Shown here: positions 44,115-52,202 of the stretch, in pieces | How the letters are laid out: every line of letters begins with the position of its first letter | Position numbering within the stretch: position 1 is the first letter of the stretch | NCBI GenBank assembly: GCA_045579085.1 | Contig: JAZNLO010000020.1 | Coordinates: 9,313 to 73,312 of the forward strand | Direction of reading: 5' to 3' | Length of the DNA: 64,000 nt | DNA from: RGIG2206 sp045579085 | GTDB taxonomy: Bacteria; Bacillota; Clostridia; Oscillospirales; Acutalibacteraceae | Notes under the pieces: generated by a model | The model's database searches: none | What the model was told of the DNA's origin: nothing | The model's input: only the letters and a program-made list of their open reading frames with translations | Made by a program: the position numbers and the translations under genes

Positions 44115-46582
44115 TGCAAGTCAACCTCGCCAAAAGCCTGCATTTCTGTAAGCTGGTCTCTGGTTATGAAAACCTGTCTGGGCTTAGCGCCCTCAGCGGG
44201 ACCTATGTAGTTGTGCGCTTCGAGCTGGTCCATAATTCTGGCGGCTCTTGCATAACCGAGCTTCAATTTCCTTTGAAGCATTGAGGTGGATGCCTGTCCC
44301 ATATCTACAACGCACTCTAAAGCCCTTGTAAGCAACGGGTCATCGTCCTCGACGTCCTCCTCTTGCTCGGCAGCGGACTTCTTATTCTGCTTTGCAAGTG
44401 ATGCCTGACGCTCGATTTCTTCCATAATTTCGTAATCGTAGGTGCCTGCGGACTCTTTCTTCAGGAAGTTTGTTACGGCTTGAATTTCAGCGTCGCTTAT
44501 CCAGCAGCCCTGAATACGCACGGGCTTTGTTGAGCCTGTGGGAGAGTACAGCATATCGCCGTTGCCGATAAGACGCTCTGCGCCTTGCATATCAAGAATG
44601 ATTCTCGATTCAAGCGGCGAGGCAACCTTAAGCGAGATGCGGCTGGGAACATTTGATTTAATAAGTCCTGTGATAACATCTGCGCGGGGGCTCTGAGTTG
44701 CTATAACGAGGTGAATACCTGCAGCTCTCGCCTTCTGTGCCAGACGGCATACTGACTCCTCAACTTCGCTCGGAGCGGTCATCATCAGGTCTGCAAACTC
44801 GTCGATGAAAATGACCATCTGCGGCAACTTTTTAAGGGTTTCGTCGTGCTCGGCAAGCTCGTTAAAGCCTGCGATATTGCGCACGTTATGCTCGCTTAGA
44901 AGCTGATAACGACGCTCCATCTCGTTTACTGCCCAGCAGAGCGTACCTGCGGCTTTTTTCGGGTCGGTCACAACGGGAACGAGCAGGTGCTCAATGCCGT
45001 TATAGACTTTCATTTCAACAGCCTTCGGGTCAATCATAAGCATCTTTACATCGTCAGGATGGGCGTTGTAAAGAATGGATATAATCATAGAATTCAGGCA
45101 TACGGACTTACCTGAGCCTGTTGTACCTGCGATGAGGATATGCGGCATTTTTGCGATATCCATATAGCATTCTTCACCGGTGATATCACGTCCAAGCACA
45201 GCGGTAAGCTTGCTCTTGGCGTTTTTGAAGTTGCTCGACTCAATAAGGTCACGCAAGTAAACGCTTGAGCGAGCCCTGTTTGGCACCTCGATGCCAACAG
45301 CGGCTTTGTTTGGAATAGGAGCCTCTATACGCACGCCTGTTGTTGCAAGGCTTAGTGCGATATCATCGGTAAGATTTGCGATTCTGCTGATTCTTACACC
45401 TGCGGCAGGCTGAAGCTCATATCTGGTGATAGAGGGGCCTCTGCTGATGTTTATAACTCTGGTTTCAACGCCGAAGCTGCGTAGAGTATCAACCAGCTTG
45501 TCCGAGTTAAGCGTGAGCTCTTTGCGAATGTCCTCAACGCTATCTGTCGGAGCGGTGCTGAGCAAGTCTATGGGTGGGAACTGATATGCGCGTTTCTCAT
45601 TATCGTCCGGCGCATCGGTTGTGAAGTCAACTGTTCCGTCGCCGTCAACATCGACCGCCACCTTCTTTTTTCTATGTGTGCGTGACGGCTTATCGTCAGA
45701 TACAACCTCGATGTTGGAGTTAAGCCCGTCTATGATATTGTCGATGCTTGGCGCATCTGCTTCGCTGTCAATGTTGTCGTCAACCTCGATATCAGGCACG
45801 ATTTCCGCCACAGACGAGCCTTTGAAAGCGTTGATAAGCTTGCGGCCCTGAGCCTTGATATTAACAGGCTCGGGTGTGCCTGCGGGATTAATCGGGTCTT
45901 CACCCTCGATTGCAACGTCGTAAGGGTGCCTGTTGCTTACGTTTATCTCAACGTCAACCGCTTTGCGCTCGGCATTGTGCTTGTCGTAAGCGGTTTCAAC
46001 TGTTTCCTTAAGCTTTTTTGCAGGCTTGCTGACGGTTGAAAACAGGGTTGTAAGGGTTGTGCCTGTAAGCAGCATAAGCATAACAAAGGTTACGAGAATT
46101 ATAACTATTTTCGCACCTGTTGTGCCAAGCAGGGCGCACAGACCGTCACCCAGAACGGCACCTAAAAATCCGCCGCCCTTTGCGCCTGACTGATATATTT
46201 TAACAATGTATTTTATGTAAGAAAGCTTATCATCGCCGTGCATAAACACGTCAACAAGCACCTGAACTGTGTATAGCAGCAAGCTGGCGCAAACAATGTG
46301 ACGTGTGCAGTATGAACGGTCTTTGTCCATAGCCAGCAGGACTGCTGAGTATATCATTACAAAGGGCCATACATAAGCAGAAAAGCCGCACAGACCGAGC
46401 CATACGTTGTGTAAAAAGGTCCAAGCGATTTCGCCTTTGAATATGGCTATGCAAAACATAAGTATAGCCACAGCAAAGAGAATTACCGAAACGGCATATC
46501 TGTTTGTTGCTTGATTTTCTTTTTTCTTAGAGGCAGCGGCAGAGCTGCCCTTGCGTTTTTGAGCTTGTTTTTTGGTAGCCAT
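44111..46582 (-). CDS. ftsK: DNA translocase FtsK/SpoIIIE
   Basis: 823 residues. Four N-terminal membrane segments (about 30-180), an acidic linker, then the motor: Walker A GTTGSGKSVCLN, Walker B VIFIDEFADLMM and ATQSPRADVITG, and a C-terminal gamma winged helix (TSMLQRKLKLGYARAARIMDQLE) that reads KOPS/SRS sequences. It pumps chromosome through the septum, including into the forespore. Downstream of tepA as in Bacillus (tepA-spoIIIE). Confidence 0.95.
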   Translation of the reverse strand: MATKKQAQKRKGSSAAASKKKENQATNRYAVSVILFAVAILMFCIAIFKGEIAWTFLHNVWLGLCGFSAYVWPFVMIYSAVLLAMDKDRSYCTRHIVCASLLLYTVQVLVDVFMHGDDKLSYIKYIVKIYQSGAKGGGFLGAVLGDGLCALLGTTGAKIVIILVTFVMLMLLTGTTLTTLFSTVSKPAKKLKETVETAYDKHNAERKAVDVEINVSNRHPYDVAIEGEDPINPAGTPEPVNIKAQGRKLINAFKGSSVAEIVPDIEVDDNIDSEADAPSIDNIIDGLNSNIEVVSDDKPSRTHRKKKVAVDVDGDGTVDFTTDAPDDNEKRAYQFPPIDLLSTAPTDSVEDIRKELTLNSDKLVDTLRSFGVETRVINISRGPSITRYELQPAAGVRISRIANLTDDIALSLATTGVRIEAPIPNKAAVGIEVPNRARSSVYLRDLIESSNFKNAKSKLTAVLGRDITGEECYMDIAKMPHILIAGTTGSGKSVCLNSMIISILYNAHPDDVKMLMIDPKAVEMKVYNGIEHLLVPVVTDPKKAAGTLCWAVNEMERRYQLLSEHNVRNIAGFNELAEHDETLKKLPQMVIFIDEFADLMMTAPSEVEESVCRLAQKARAAGIHLVIATQSPRADVITGLIKSNVPSRISLKVASPLESRIILDMQGAERLIGNGDMLYSPTGSTKPVRIQGCWISDAEIQAVTNFLKKESAGTYDYEIMEEIERQASLAKQNKKSAAEQEEDVEDDDPLLTRALECVVDMGQASTSMLQRKLKLGYARAARIMDQLEAHNYIGPAEGAKPRQVFITRDQLTEMQAFGEVDLH

Positions 46583-46600
46583 TTTCAGCCTCCGTAGAGA

Positions 46601-47485
46601 TTATTTTGCGGCGTGCTCAATGATGCTTATGATAAGCACTGCAACACCTGCAAATGCACAGTAATATGAGAATATAATATATCTGTTTTTCTTTATAAGC
46701 CATACAAATGTTTTGATTGCGATAATGCCAACGATTGCAGATACAACAATACCCACGATTGTGGCAAGGATATTGATATCTGCTACGCTGCCAACCTCTA
46801 ATGCATCTTTAAACTCAAGCAATGCCGCTGCTGCAACAGCAGGGACAGAGAGGATAAAGCTGTACTGGGTTGCGTATTCCTTGTTAAGACCGCAAGCGAG
46901 TGCGGTTGCTGTGGTGGAGCCTGAACGTGAAAGTCCCGGAAAAATTGCTGCTGCCGCCTGAGTAAGACCTATTAACAAAGCATCTTTAGAGTTGGCGCAG
47001 CTGCGTGTTGGTTTGTCACTTGAGGTGATGCGGTGTGATATAAACATAAGCACGCTTGTTACTATAAGCATCACACCAACAATCCAGAAGAAGTCCTTGT
47101 CTGATGTTAAGGGGTCTACGATGTCTTTTAGCGCATAGCCGTTGAAAACAGGGATAACGATAAGAAGAAGCATTGCGCTTGATAGAACCATCATAAGAAT
47201 GGTGCGACGCTCTGTGTTCATAGTCTTAAACGAGAATTTGCCTTTGAAAATGTCACTGAACATTTTGAAAAACTCGATGATGAGCGCGGCAATGGTTTTG
47301 CGGAACACAAAGCAAACAGCAAACAGAGTGCCTACGTGGAGCAAAACTGTAAAGAGCAGACTGCTCTCGTTTGTGTTGTTTGTAAGATGCTGATAAATTG
47401 CAAGGTGACCGCTGCTTGAAATTGGCAAAAACTCGGTCAAGCCTTGTAAAATGCCTTGAAAAACAGCGCTTAAAATTTCCATCAT
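46601..47485 (-). CDS. uppP: Undecaprenyl-diphosphatase UppP
   Basis: 294 residues with about eight membrane segments. BacA/UppP motifs GLTEFLPISSSGHL and FPGLSRSGSTT are intact. It recycles undecaprenyl diphosphate for wall synthesis and gives bacitracin tolerance. It lies between tepA and ftsK. Start follows AAGGGG. Confidence 0.95.
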   Translation of the reverse strand: MMEILSAVFQGILQGLTEFLPISSSGHLAIYQHLTNNTNESSLLFTVLLHVGTLFAVCFVFRKTIAALIIEFFKMFSDIFKGKFSFKTMNTERRTILMMVLSSAMLLLIVIPVFNGYALKDIVDPLTSDKDFFWIVGVMLIVTSVLMFISHRITSSDKPTRSCANSKDALLIGLTQAAAAIFPGLSRSGSTTATALACGLNKEYATQYSFILSVPAVAAAALLEFKDALEVGSVADINILATIVGIVVSAIVGIIAIKTFVWLIKKNRYIIFSYYCAFAGVAVLIISIIEHAAK

Positions 47486-47536
47486 AATATGTAACCCCTT
47501 TTAAAAATAATAAACAAATATGTAAAAGCGCAATCC

Positions 47537-48268
47537 TCAACCTTGATTTTTGTCGATGATTGCTTTGAGCGCGCTGAGCGCGTCGGACAGACTGCCAAGC
47601 TCGTCGATAAGCCCGCATTTGACGGCTTTTTCGCCGTCGAGCACTGTTCCCATATCGGTGGTAAGCTCGCCCGTATTCATCAGCATATCTGTGAAGTCTT
47701 GCTTTGAAACGTGGGAATTGTCGGTGACGAAGTTTGTGATTCTGTCTTGCATACGCTCAAAATAATCGAGCGTTTGCGGAACGCCCAGAATAAGCCCGTT
47801 CATTCTGACGGGGTGAATGGTCATCGTAGCGCTCGGTGCTATAAATGAGCGGTTTGTAGAAACCGCAAGCGGTACGCCGATTGAGTGACCGCCTCCGAGC
47901 ACAAGCGAAACAGTAGGCGTTTTCATACCTGCGATGAGCTCTGCTATTGCAAGCCCTGCCTCAACGTCGCCCCCGACGGTGTTGAGAATGATGAGCAAGC
48001 CCTCGATTTCGGGGTCTTCCTCTATCGCAACAAGCTGAGGTATAACGTGCTCATACTTGGTGGTTTTAGTCTGCTGCGGCAGAATGTAGTGCCCCTCTAT
48101 CTCTCCTATAACGGTAAGACAGTGCAGGGTGTGCTTGCCCTTGTCGGAGGTAACAGAGCCGCTCTCTCCTATAAGGTCAAACTGCTCGGTTGAGAACGTA
48201 TCTCTGCTGTTTGTTGATTCGTTCTGATTGTTGTTTGGATTGTTGTTTTGGTTGTCTTTATTCTGCAA
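47537..48268 (-). CDS. tepA: ClpP-like TepA serine protease
   Basis: 243 residues. ClpP/SDH-superfamily: LNTVGGDVEAGLAIAE (oxyanion), GGGHSIGVPLA (nucleophile Ser) and TMTIHPVRMNG (His). TepA of Bacillus assists protein translocation and sits beside spoIIIE. The N-terminal 20 residues are an Asn/Gln-rich tail. TTG start; its AGGAGG site is buried in an 11-bp hairpin (48277-48312). Confidence 0.9.
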   Translation of the reverse strand: MQNKDNQNNNPNNNQNESTNSRDTFSTEQFDLIGESGSVTSDKGKHTLHCLTVIGEIEGHYILPQQTKTTKYEHVIPQLVAIEEDPEIEGLLIILNTVGGDVEAGLAIAELIAGMKTPTVSLVLGGGHSIGVPLAVSTNRSFIAPSATMTIHPVRMNGLILGVPQTLDYFERMQDRITNFVTDNSHVSKQDFTDMLMNTGELTTDMGTVLDGEKAVKCGLIDELGSLSDALSALKAIIDKNQG

Positions 48269-48276
48269 AACTGCCC

Positions 48277-48312
48277 CTCCTAAAACTGAATATGCTTACT
48301 TAGTTTTAGGAG
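48277..48312 (-). promoter_or_regulatory. Hairpin occluding the tepA Shine-Dalgarno
   Basis: A perfect 11-bp inverted repeat, CTCCTAAAACT (48277-48287) and AGTTTTAGGAG (48302-48312), loop 14 bases. On the tepA mRNA the 3' arm contains the AGGAG ribosome site 5-10 bases before the TTG start. Confidence 0.7.
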
Positions 48313-48340
48313 AAAATGTAAATTAATACATACATTATAA

Positions 48341-48369
48341 ATTATAACACGGATAACGATTTATGTAAA
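48341..48369 (-). promoter_or_regulatory. Promoter of tepA operon
   Basis: On the minus strand TTTACA (48369-48364), 17 bases, TATAAT (48346-48341). Confidence 0.65.
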
Positions 48370-48382
48370 GCAGAAATAAATC

Positions 48383-48411
48383 TTGCCTAAGGGATATAAT
48401 AGTTGTATAAT
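48383..48411 (+). promoter_or_regulatory. Promoter of AEC transporter gene
   Basis: TTGCCT (48383-48388), 17 bases, TATAAT (48406-48411). Confidence 0.6.
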
Positions 48412-48440
48412 CAAGATAAATTTGGCAGGAGGTTTTCAAG

Positions 48441-49379
48441 TTGGCGGATATAGCGTTGTACTTTAAAGATGTAACCGTTCAGGTGGCTGTGTTGTTTGTG
48501 ATGATAGGAGTCGGCGTGCTGATAACAAAAATCGGTATGCTGAAGGAGAACGGTGCAAAACAGCTTACGGATATCATACTTTATGTTGTAACCCCTGCTG
48601 TGATTATCAAGGCGTTTATGTCTATTGAGTTTTCGCCGCTTAATCTCGGCAGAATGCTCACAGCGTTTGTATCGGCGGTTATCTGCCATCTGATTGCTTA
48701 CGGGATAGGAAGCTTGTGCTTTATTAAGCTTGAAAAGACTCGCAAGGCAATAGCTACGGGCTGTGTGATTTTCTCAAACGGCGGCTATATGTCTATTCCG
48801 CTTGCTGCAGCAATCTTAGGCGATATGGGCGTGTTTTTGGTGTCTGTATACGTAGCGGTTTTCAACGTATTCTTGTGGACACTCGGGTTAAAGCTTTTCT
48901 CAAACGAAAAAATCAGCTTTAAAAAGATTGTTCTAAACCCTAATATTATCGCGCTTGTTGTGGGCATAATTCTGTTTTTCGTCAGGGCGGATATCACGGC
49001 TGTGGATATAGTATATGCGCCGATTTCAAACTTTGCGGCGCTTAATGCTCCGCTTGCGATGATAATTATAGGTTATCACTTGTCTAACTCAAGCATTAAG
49101 TTCGAAAAGGGCGACGGTGTTCTGCTTTCGGCTGTGGCTTTGAAAATAATAGCGATACCGCTGATAATGATACTTTTGCTGTGGCTTGCAGGCGTAAGAG
49201 GCGCTATACTCACAGGCTGTGTGATACCCGCAAGCGCGCCCACAGCAGCGGCTGTTACAATGTTTGTGACAAGGTTTGGCGGCGATGCAAGGCTTTCGTC
49301 AAAGGCTTTGAGCGTATCGCATATTTTAAGCATAGTAACAATACCGATTATGCTTACGATTTGTGAAATTATAGGATAA
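48441..49379 (+). CDS. AEC-family (auxin efflux carrier-like) transporter
   Basis: 312 residues with about ten membrane segments. The AEC pattern shows as VGVLITKIGMLKENGAKQLTDIILYVVTPAVI, FSNGGYMSIPLAAAILG and the late VIPASAPTAAAVTMF. Bacterial members move malate, malonate or other organic anions. TTG start after AGGAGG. Substrate unknown. Confidence 0.88.
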   Translation: MADIALYFKDVTVQVAVLFVMIGVGVLITKIGMLKENGAKQLTDIILYVVTPAVIIKAFMSIEFSPLNLGRMLTAFVSAVICHLIAYGIGSLCFIKLEKTRKAIATGCVIFSNGGYMSIPLAAAILGDMGVFLVSVYVAVFNVFLWTLGLKLFSNEKISFKKIVLNPNIIALVVGIILFFVRADITAVDIVYAPISNFAALNAPLAMIIIGYHLSNSSIKFEKGDGVLLSAVALKIIAIPLIMILLLWLAGVRGAILTGCVIPASAPTAAAVTMFVTRFGGDARLSSKALSVSHILSIVTIPIMLTICEIIG

Positions 49380-49398
49380 GAAAAAGGAGTGACGGGCT

Positions 49399-50025
49399 GT
49401 GAAAAAGAATTATCAGCTTGAGCTTGATAAAATAATAGCTTCTCTTGAAAACAGCAGACCGAAGCTTCTTTTGCACAGCTGTTGCGGACCTTGCAGCAGT
49501 TATGTTATAGAATATTTATCGCAGTATTTTGATATAACCGTGTATTACTATAACCCCAACATTTTTCCGCTTGAGGAATATGAGCGAAGGTTAAATACGC
49601 AGATTGAGCTTGTTAAGCAGCTCGGTGGCGCAGTTATGATGGAGTCGGACTATAATCCTGACTTGTTTTACAATGCGGCAAAGGGGCTTGAGGCTGAGAG
49701 AGAGCAAGGCTTAAGATGCACTGAGTGCTTCAAGCTCAGGCTTGAGAGCACAGCAAAAAGGGCAAAGCAAGGCCAGTTTGACTTTTTTGCAACAACGCTT
49801 ACGGTATCACCGCATAAAAATGCAGTGCTGATAAACGAAATTTGTAACGAGTTGGCTGAGAAATACGGGGTGAAAGCTCTGCCGTCTGATTTCAAAAAGC
49901 GCGAGGGATATAAACGCTCGATAGAGCTATCAAATAAATTCAATCTTTACAGACAGGATTATTGCGGTTGCGAATTTTCGCTAAAGCAGAGAATGGAACA
50001 AAAAACAGGTGCAGACCACAGTTAA
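49399..50025 (+). CDS. queH: Epoxyqueuosine reductase QueH
   Basis: 208 residues (formerly DUF208). Cysteine motifs LLHSCCGPCSS, RCTECFKLRLE and YCGCEFS bind the iron-sulphur cluster and iron. It reduces epoxyqueuosine to queuosine in tRNA, replacing QueG in many anaerobes. GTG start after AAGGAG. The last codons lie inside the terminator stem. Confidence 0.93.
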   Translation: MKKNYQLELDKIIASLENSRPKLLLHSCCGPCSSYVIEYLSQYFDITVYYYNPNIFPLEEYERRLNTQIELVKQLGGAVMMESDYNPDLFYNAAKGLEAEREQGLRCTECFKLRLESTAKRAKQGQFDFFATTLTVSPHKNAVLINEICNELAEKYGVKALPSDFKKREGYKRSIELSNKFNLYRQDYCGCEFSLKQRMEQKTGADHS

Positions 50026-50048
50026 GAGCAAGGTCTGCGCCTGTTTTT
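50006..50048 (+). terminator. Terminator overlapping the queH stop
   Basis: CAGGTGCAGACC / GGTCTGCGCCTG followed by TTTTT. The 5' arm encodes the last residues of QueH. Confidence 0.88.
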
Positions 50049-50080
50049 AACGTTAAGGCGAAGAAATTTTGCGGTTTTAC

Positions 50081-50109
50081 TTGTTATAAGCTGTAAAAAG
50101 TGGTATACT
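50081..50109 (+). promoter_or_regulatory. Promoter of recJ
   Basis: TTGTTA (50081-50086), 17 bases, TATACT (50104-50109) with TG upstream. Confidence 0.68.
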
Positions 50110-50154
50110 GAATTATTAAAATTAGTTTATATGTAGCATTTGGAGTTGATTTTA

Positions 50155-52179
50155 TTGAGTCGAAAGAGGTGGGTAGTTCCGGCGTGCGATAGGCAGACAG
50201 CAAGAGAAATAGCTGAGGAGTGCGATATTGACTCGTTGGTTGCGTTGATATTGGTTGCCAGAGGCTATGCCGACCCATTTGAAGTTGAGGAGTTTTTGTC
50301 CGACGACCAGCAGCTTTGTGACCCGTTTGAGTTGATTGATATGGACAAGGCTGTTGACAGGATACACAAGGCGCTTGAGAGCGGGGAAAAGATTTGCGTT
50401 TACGGTGACTACGATGCGGATGGTGTTACTTCAACCGCAATGCTGTATACTTATCTCAAAAGCAAGGGCGCAGAGGTAAGCTATATTGTTCCCGAGAGAG
50501 AGGAAAACTATGGCTTAAACAACAACGCTATCGACAAGATGGCTGAAGACGGCGTAACGCTGATGATAACTGTTGATAACGGCATCAGTGCGATTGAGGA
50601 AATCGAGTATGCCAACTCAAAGGGCATAAACGTGGTGGTAACTGACCACCACCTGCCTCAGAGTGAACTGCCCAATGCGGTGGCTGTGGTTGACCCACAC
50701 AGGCTTGACTGTCCGTCAAGCTTCAAGGACTATGCAGGCGCAGGCGTGTGCTTTAAATTGCTCTGCGCGCTTGAGGGCGTATCGGGTGAGGAGCTGTATG
50801 GCAGTTATGTGGATTTGGCTGCTGTGGGCACGATTGCAGACGTTATGCCGCTGGTGGGAGAAAACAGAATAATCGTAAAGCGAGGCGTAGAGCGGCTTGA
50901 GTCCAATCGGGTTGGCCTGTCTGCAATCATAGATGCGGCAGGTCTTCGCAAGCGTGCAATCAATGCGCTTGCGGTTAGCTTTGGAATCGCACCCAGACTG
51001 AATGCAGCGGGCAGAGTCGGCAGCTGCAAGAGAGCGGTAAATCTGCTCATAGAAACAGATAAAAAGGATGCCCAGCTGATAGCGGCTGAAATAAATCAGG
51101 CAAACGTAACCCGTCAGTCGCTTGAGCGTGACATATCTGCTCAGGCGGTCAGGCTGATTGAGCAGCAGGGGCTTAATTTTGACAGAGTTATCGTGGTATG
51201 CGGCGAGGGCTGGCATCACGGAGTTATAGGAATAGTTGCATCGAGAATATGCGAAAAGTACGGACGTCCTGCCATCGTACTCACCGATAGCGGTGAAACG
51301 GTGTCGGGCTCTGCGAGAAGCACGGGTGACTTTTCTCTTTACGCTGCCATAAATGCGTGCAGCGAGGTGCTTGAACGCTTTGGCGGTCACGCTCAGGCGG
51401 CGGGTCTTTCAATGCCTAAAGACAATGTGGATATCTTCCGCAAGATGATAAATGAATATGCGGCGAGAGAATATGAGGATATGCCGTTTGCAGAGCTTAA
51501 AATTGACTGTAAGCTTAAGCCGTCGGCATTCACTGTGGATATGATTCATTCATTAGAGGCGCTTGAGCCGTTTGGCGCAGGCAATGCAATGCCTGTGTTT
51601 GGACTGTTCCAGATGAGGATTGACAAAATCACTGCGGTTGGAAGCGCGGGCAACCATCTGCGCCTTGAACTCAGCCGTGACTCTGTCAGCGTTTCGGTGA
51701 TGAGATTTAACTGCTCGCTTGACGACTTCGGTTATAAAGTGGGCGAGGTTATCGACCTTGCGGTTTCTGCGGATATAAACGAGTTTTCGGGCAGAGAGCA
51801 GGTGTCGCTCACCGCTAAGGGTGTACGCGCTTCGGGAGTGGATGACGAAGCCTTGCTGATGGATATAAGGCTGTATGAGCGTGTCAAGCGAGGTGAGAGC
51901 CTTTCGGGCTATGAGCACAGGTGCAGACTCGGTAGAGAGAGCGTCGCAACCGTTTACAAGAGCGTGCGAAACGGCTTCTCGGGAGACGTTGAGGCACTCC
52001 ATTCAAGGCTTGAGGGTGACTGTTTTGCAAAGCTCAAGCTCAGCCTTGATGTTTTGAAAGAGCTGGGAATAATAGAATATAATGAGGTTGACGGGGTAAT
52101 TTCAGTTAAGGTCAACAATGTCAATAGAAAATTCGAGCTTGAGGAGTCCGCACTTTATAGAAAATTAAGCTCGTTATAA
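50155..52179 (+). CDS. recJ: Single-strand exonuclease RecJ
   Basis: 674 residues from the TTG at 50155, 9 bases after GGAG; a TTG at 50140 overlaps the site. DHH domain with VYGDYDADGVTSTAM and VVTDHHLPQ, DHHA1 with FGGHAQAAGLSM, and an OB fold. It digests single-stranded DNA 5' to 3' in recombination and repair. The C-terminal 130 residues are a winged-helix-like extension seen in Firmicutes RecJ. Confidence 0.93.
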   Translation: MSRKRWVVPACDRQTAREIAEECDIDSLVALILVARGYADPFEVEEFLSDDQQLCDPFELIDMDKAVDRIHKALESGEKICVYGDYDADGVTSTAMLYTYLKSKGAEVSYIVPEREENYGLNNNAIDKMAEDGVTLMITVDNGISAIEEIEYANSKGINVVVTDHHLPQSELPNAVAVVDPHRLDCPSSFKDYAGAGVCFKLLCALEGVSGEELYGSYVDLAAVGTIADVMPLVGENRIIVKRGVERLESNRVGLSAIIDAAGLRKRAINALAVSFGIAPRLNAAGRVGSCKRAVNLLIETDKKDAQLIAAEINQANVTRQSLERDISAQAVRLIEQQGLNFDRVIVVCGEGWHHGVIGIVASRICEKYGRPAIVLTDSGETVSGSARSTGDFSLYAAINACSEVLERFGGHAQAAGLSMPKDNVDIFRKMINEYAAREYEDMPFAELKIDCKLKPSAFTVDMIHSLEALEPFGAGNAMPVFGLFQMRIDKITAVGSAGNHLRLELSRDSVSVSVMRFNCSLDDFGYKVGEVIDLAVSADINEFSGREQVSLTAKGVRASGVDDEALLMDIRLYERVKRGESLSGYEHRCRLGRESVATVYKSVRNGFSGDVEALHSRLEGDCFAKLKLSLDVLKELGIIEYNEVDGVISVKVNNVNRKFELEESALYRKLSSL

Positions 52180-52202
52180 GAATTATTGTTGGGGGTGATA
52201 TC

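Noticed and set aside
50716..51390. 224-residue open frame antisense to recJ
   Set aside because: Shadow of a conserved gene, without promoter or ribosome site.
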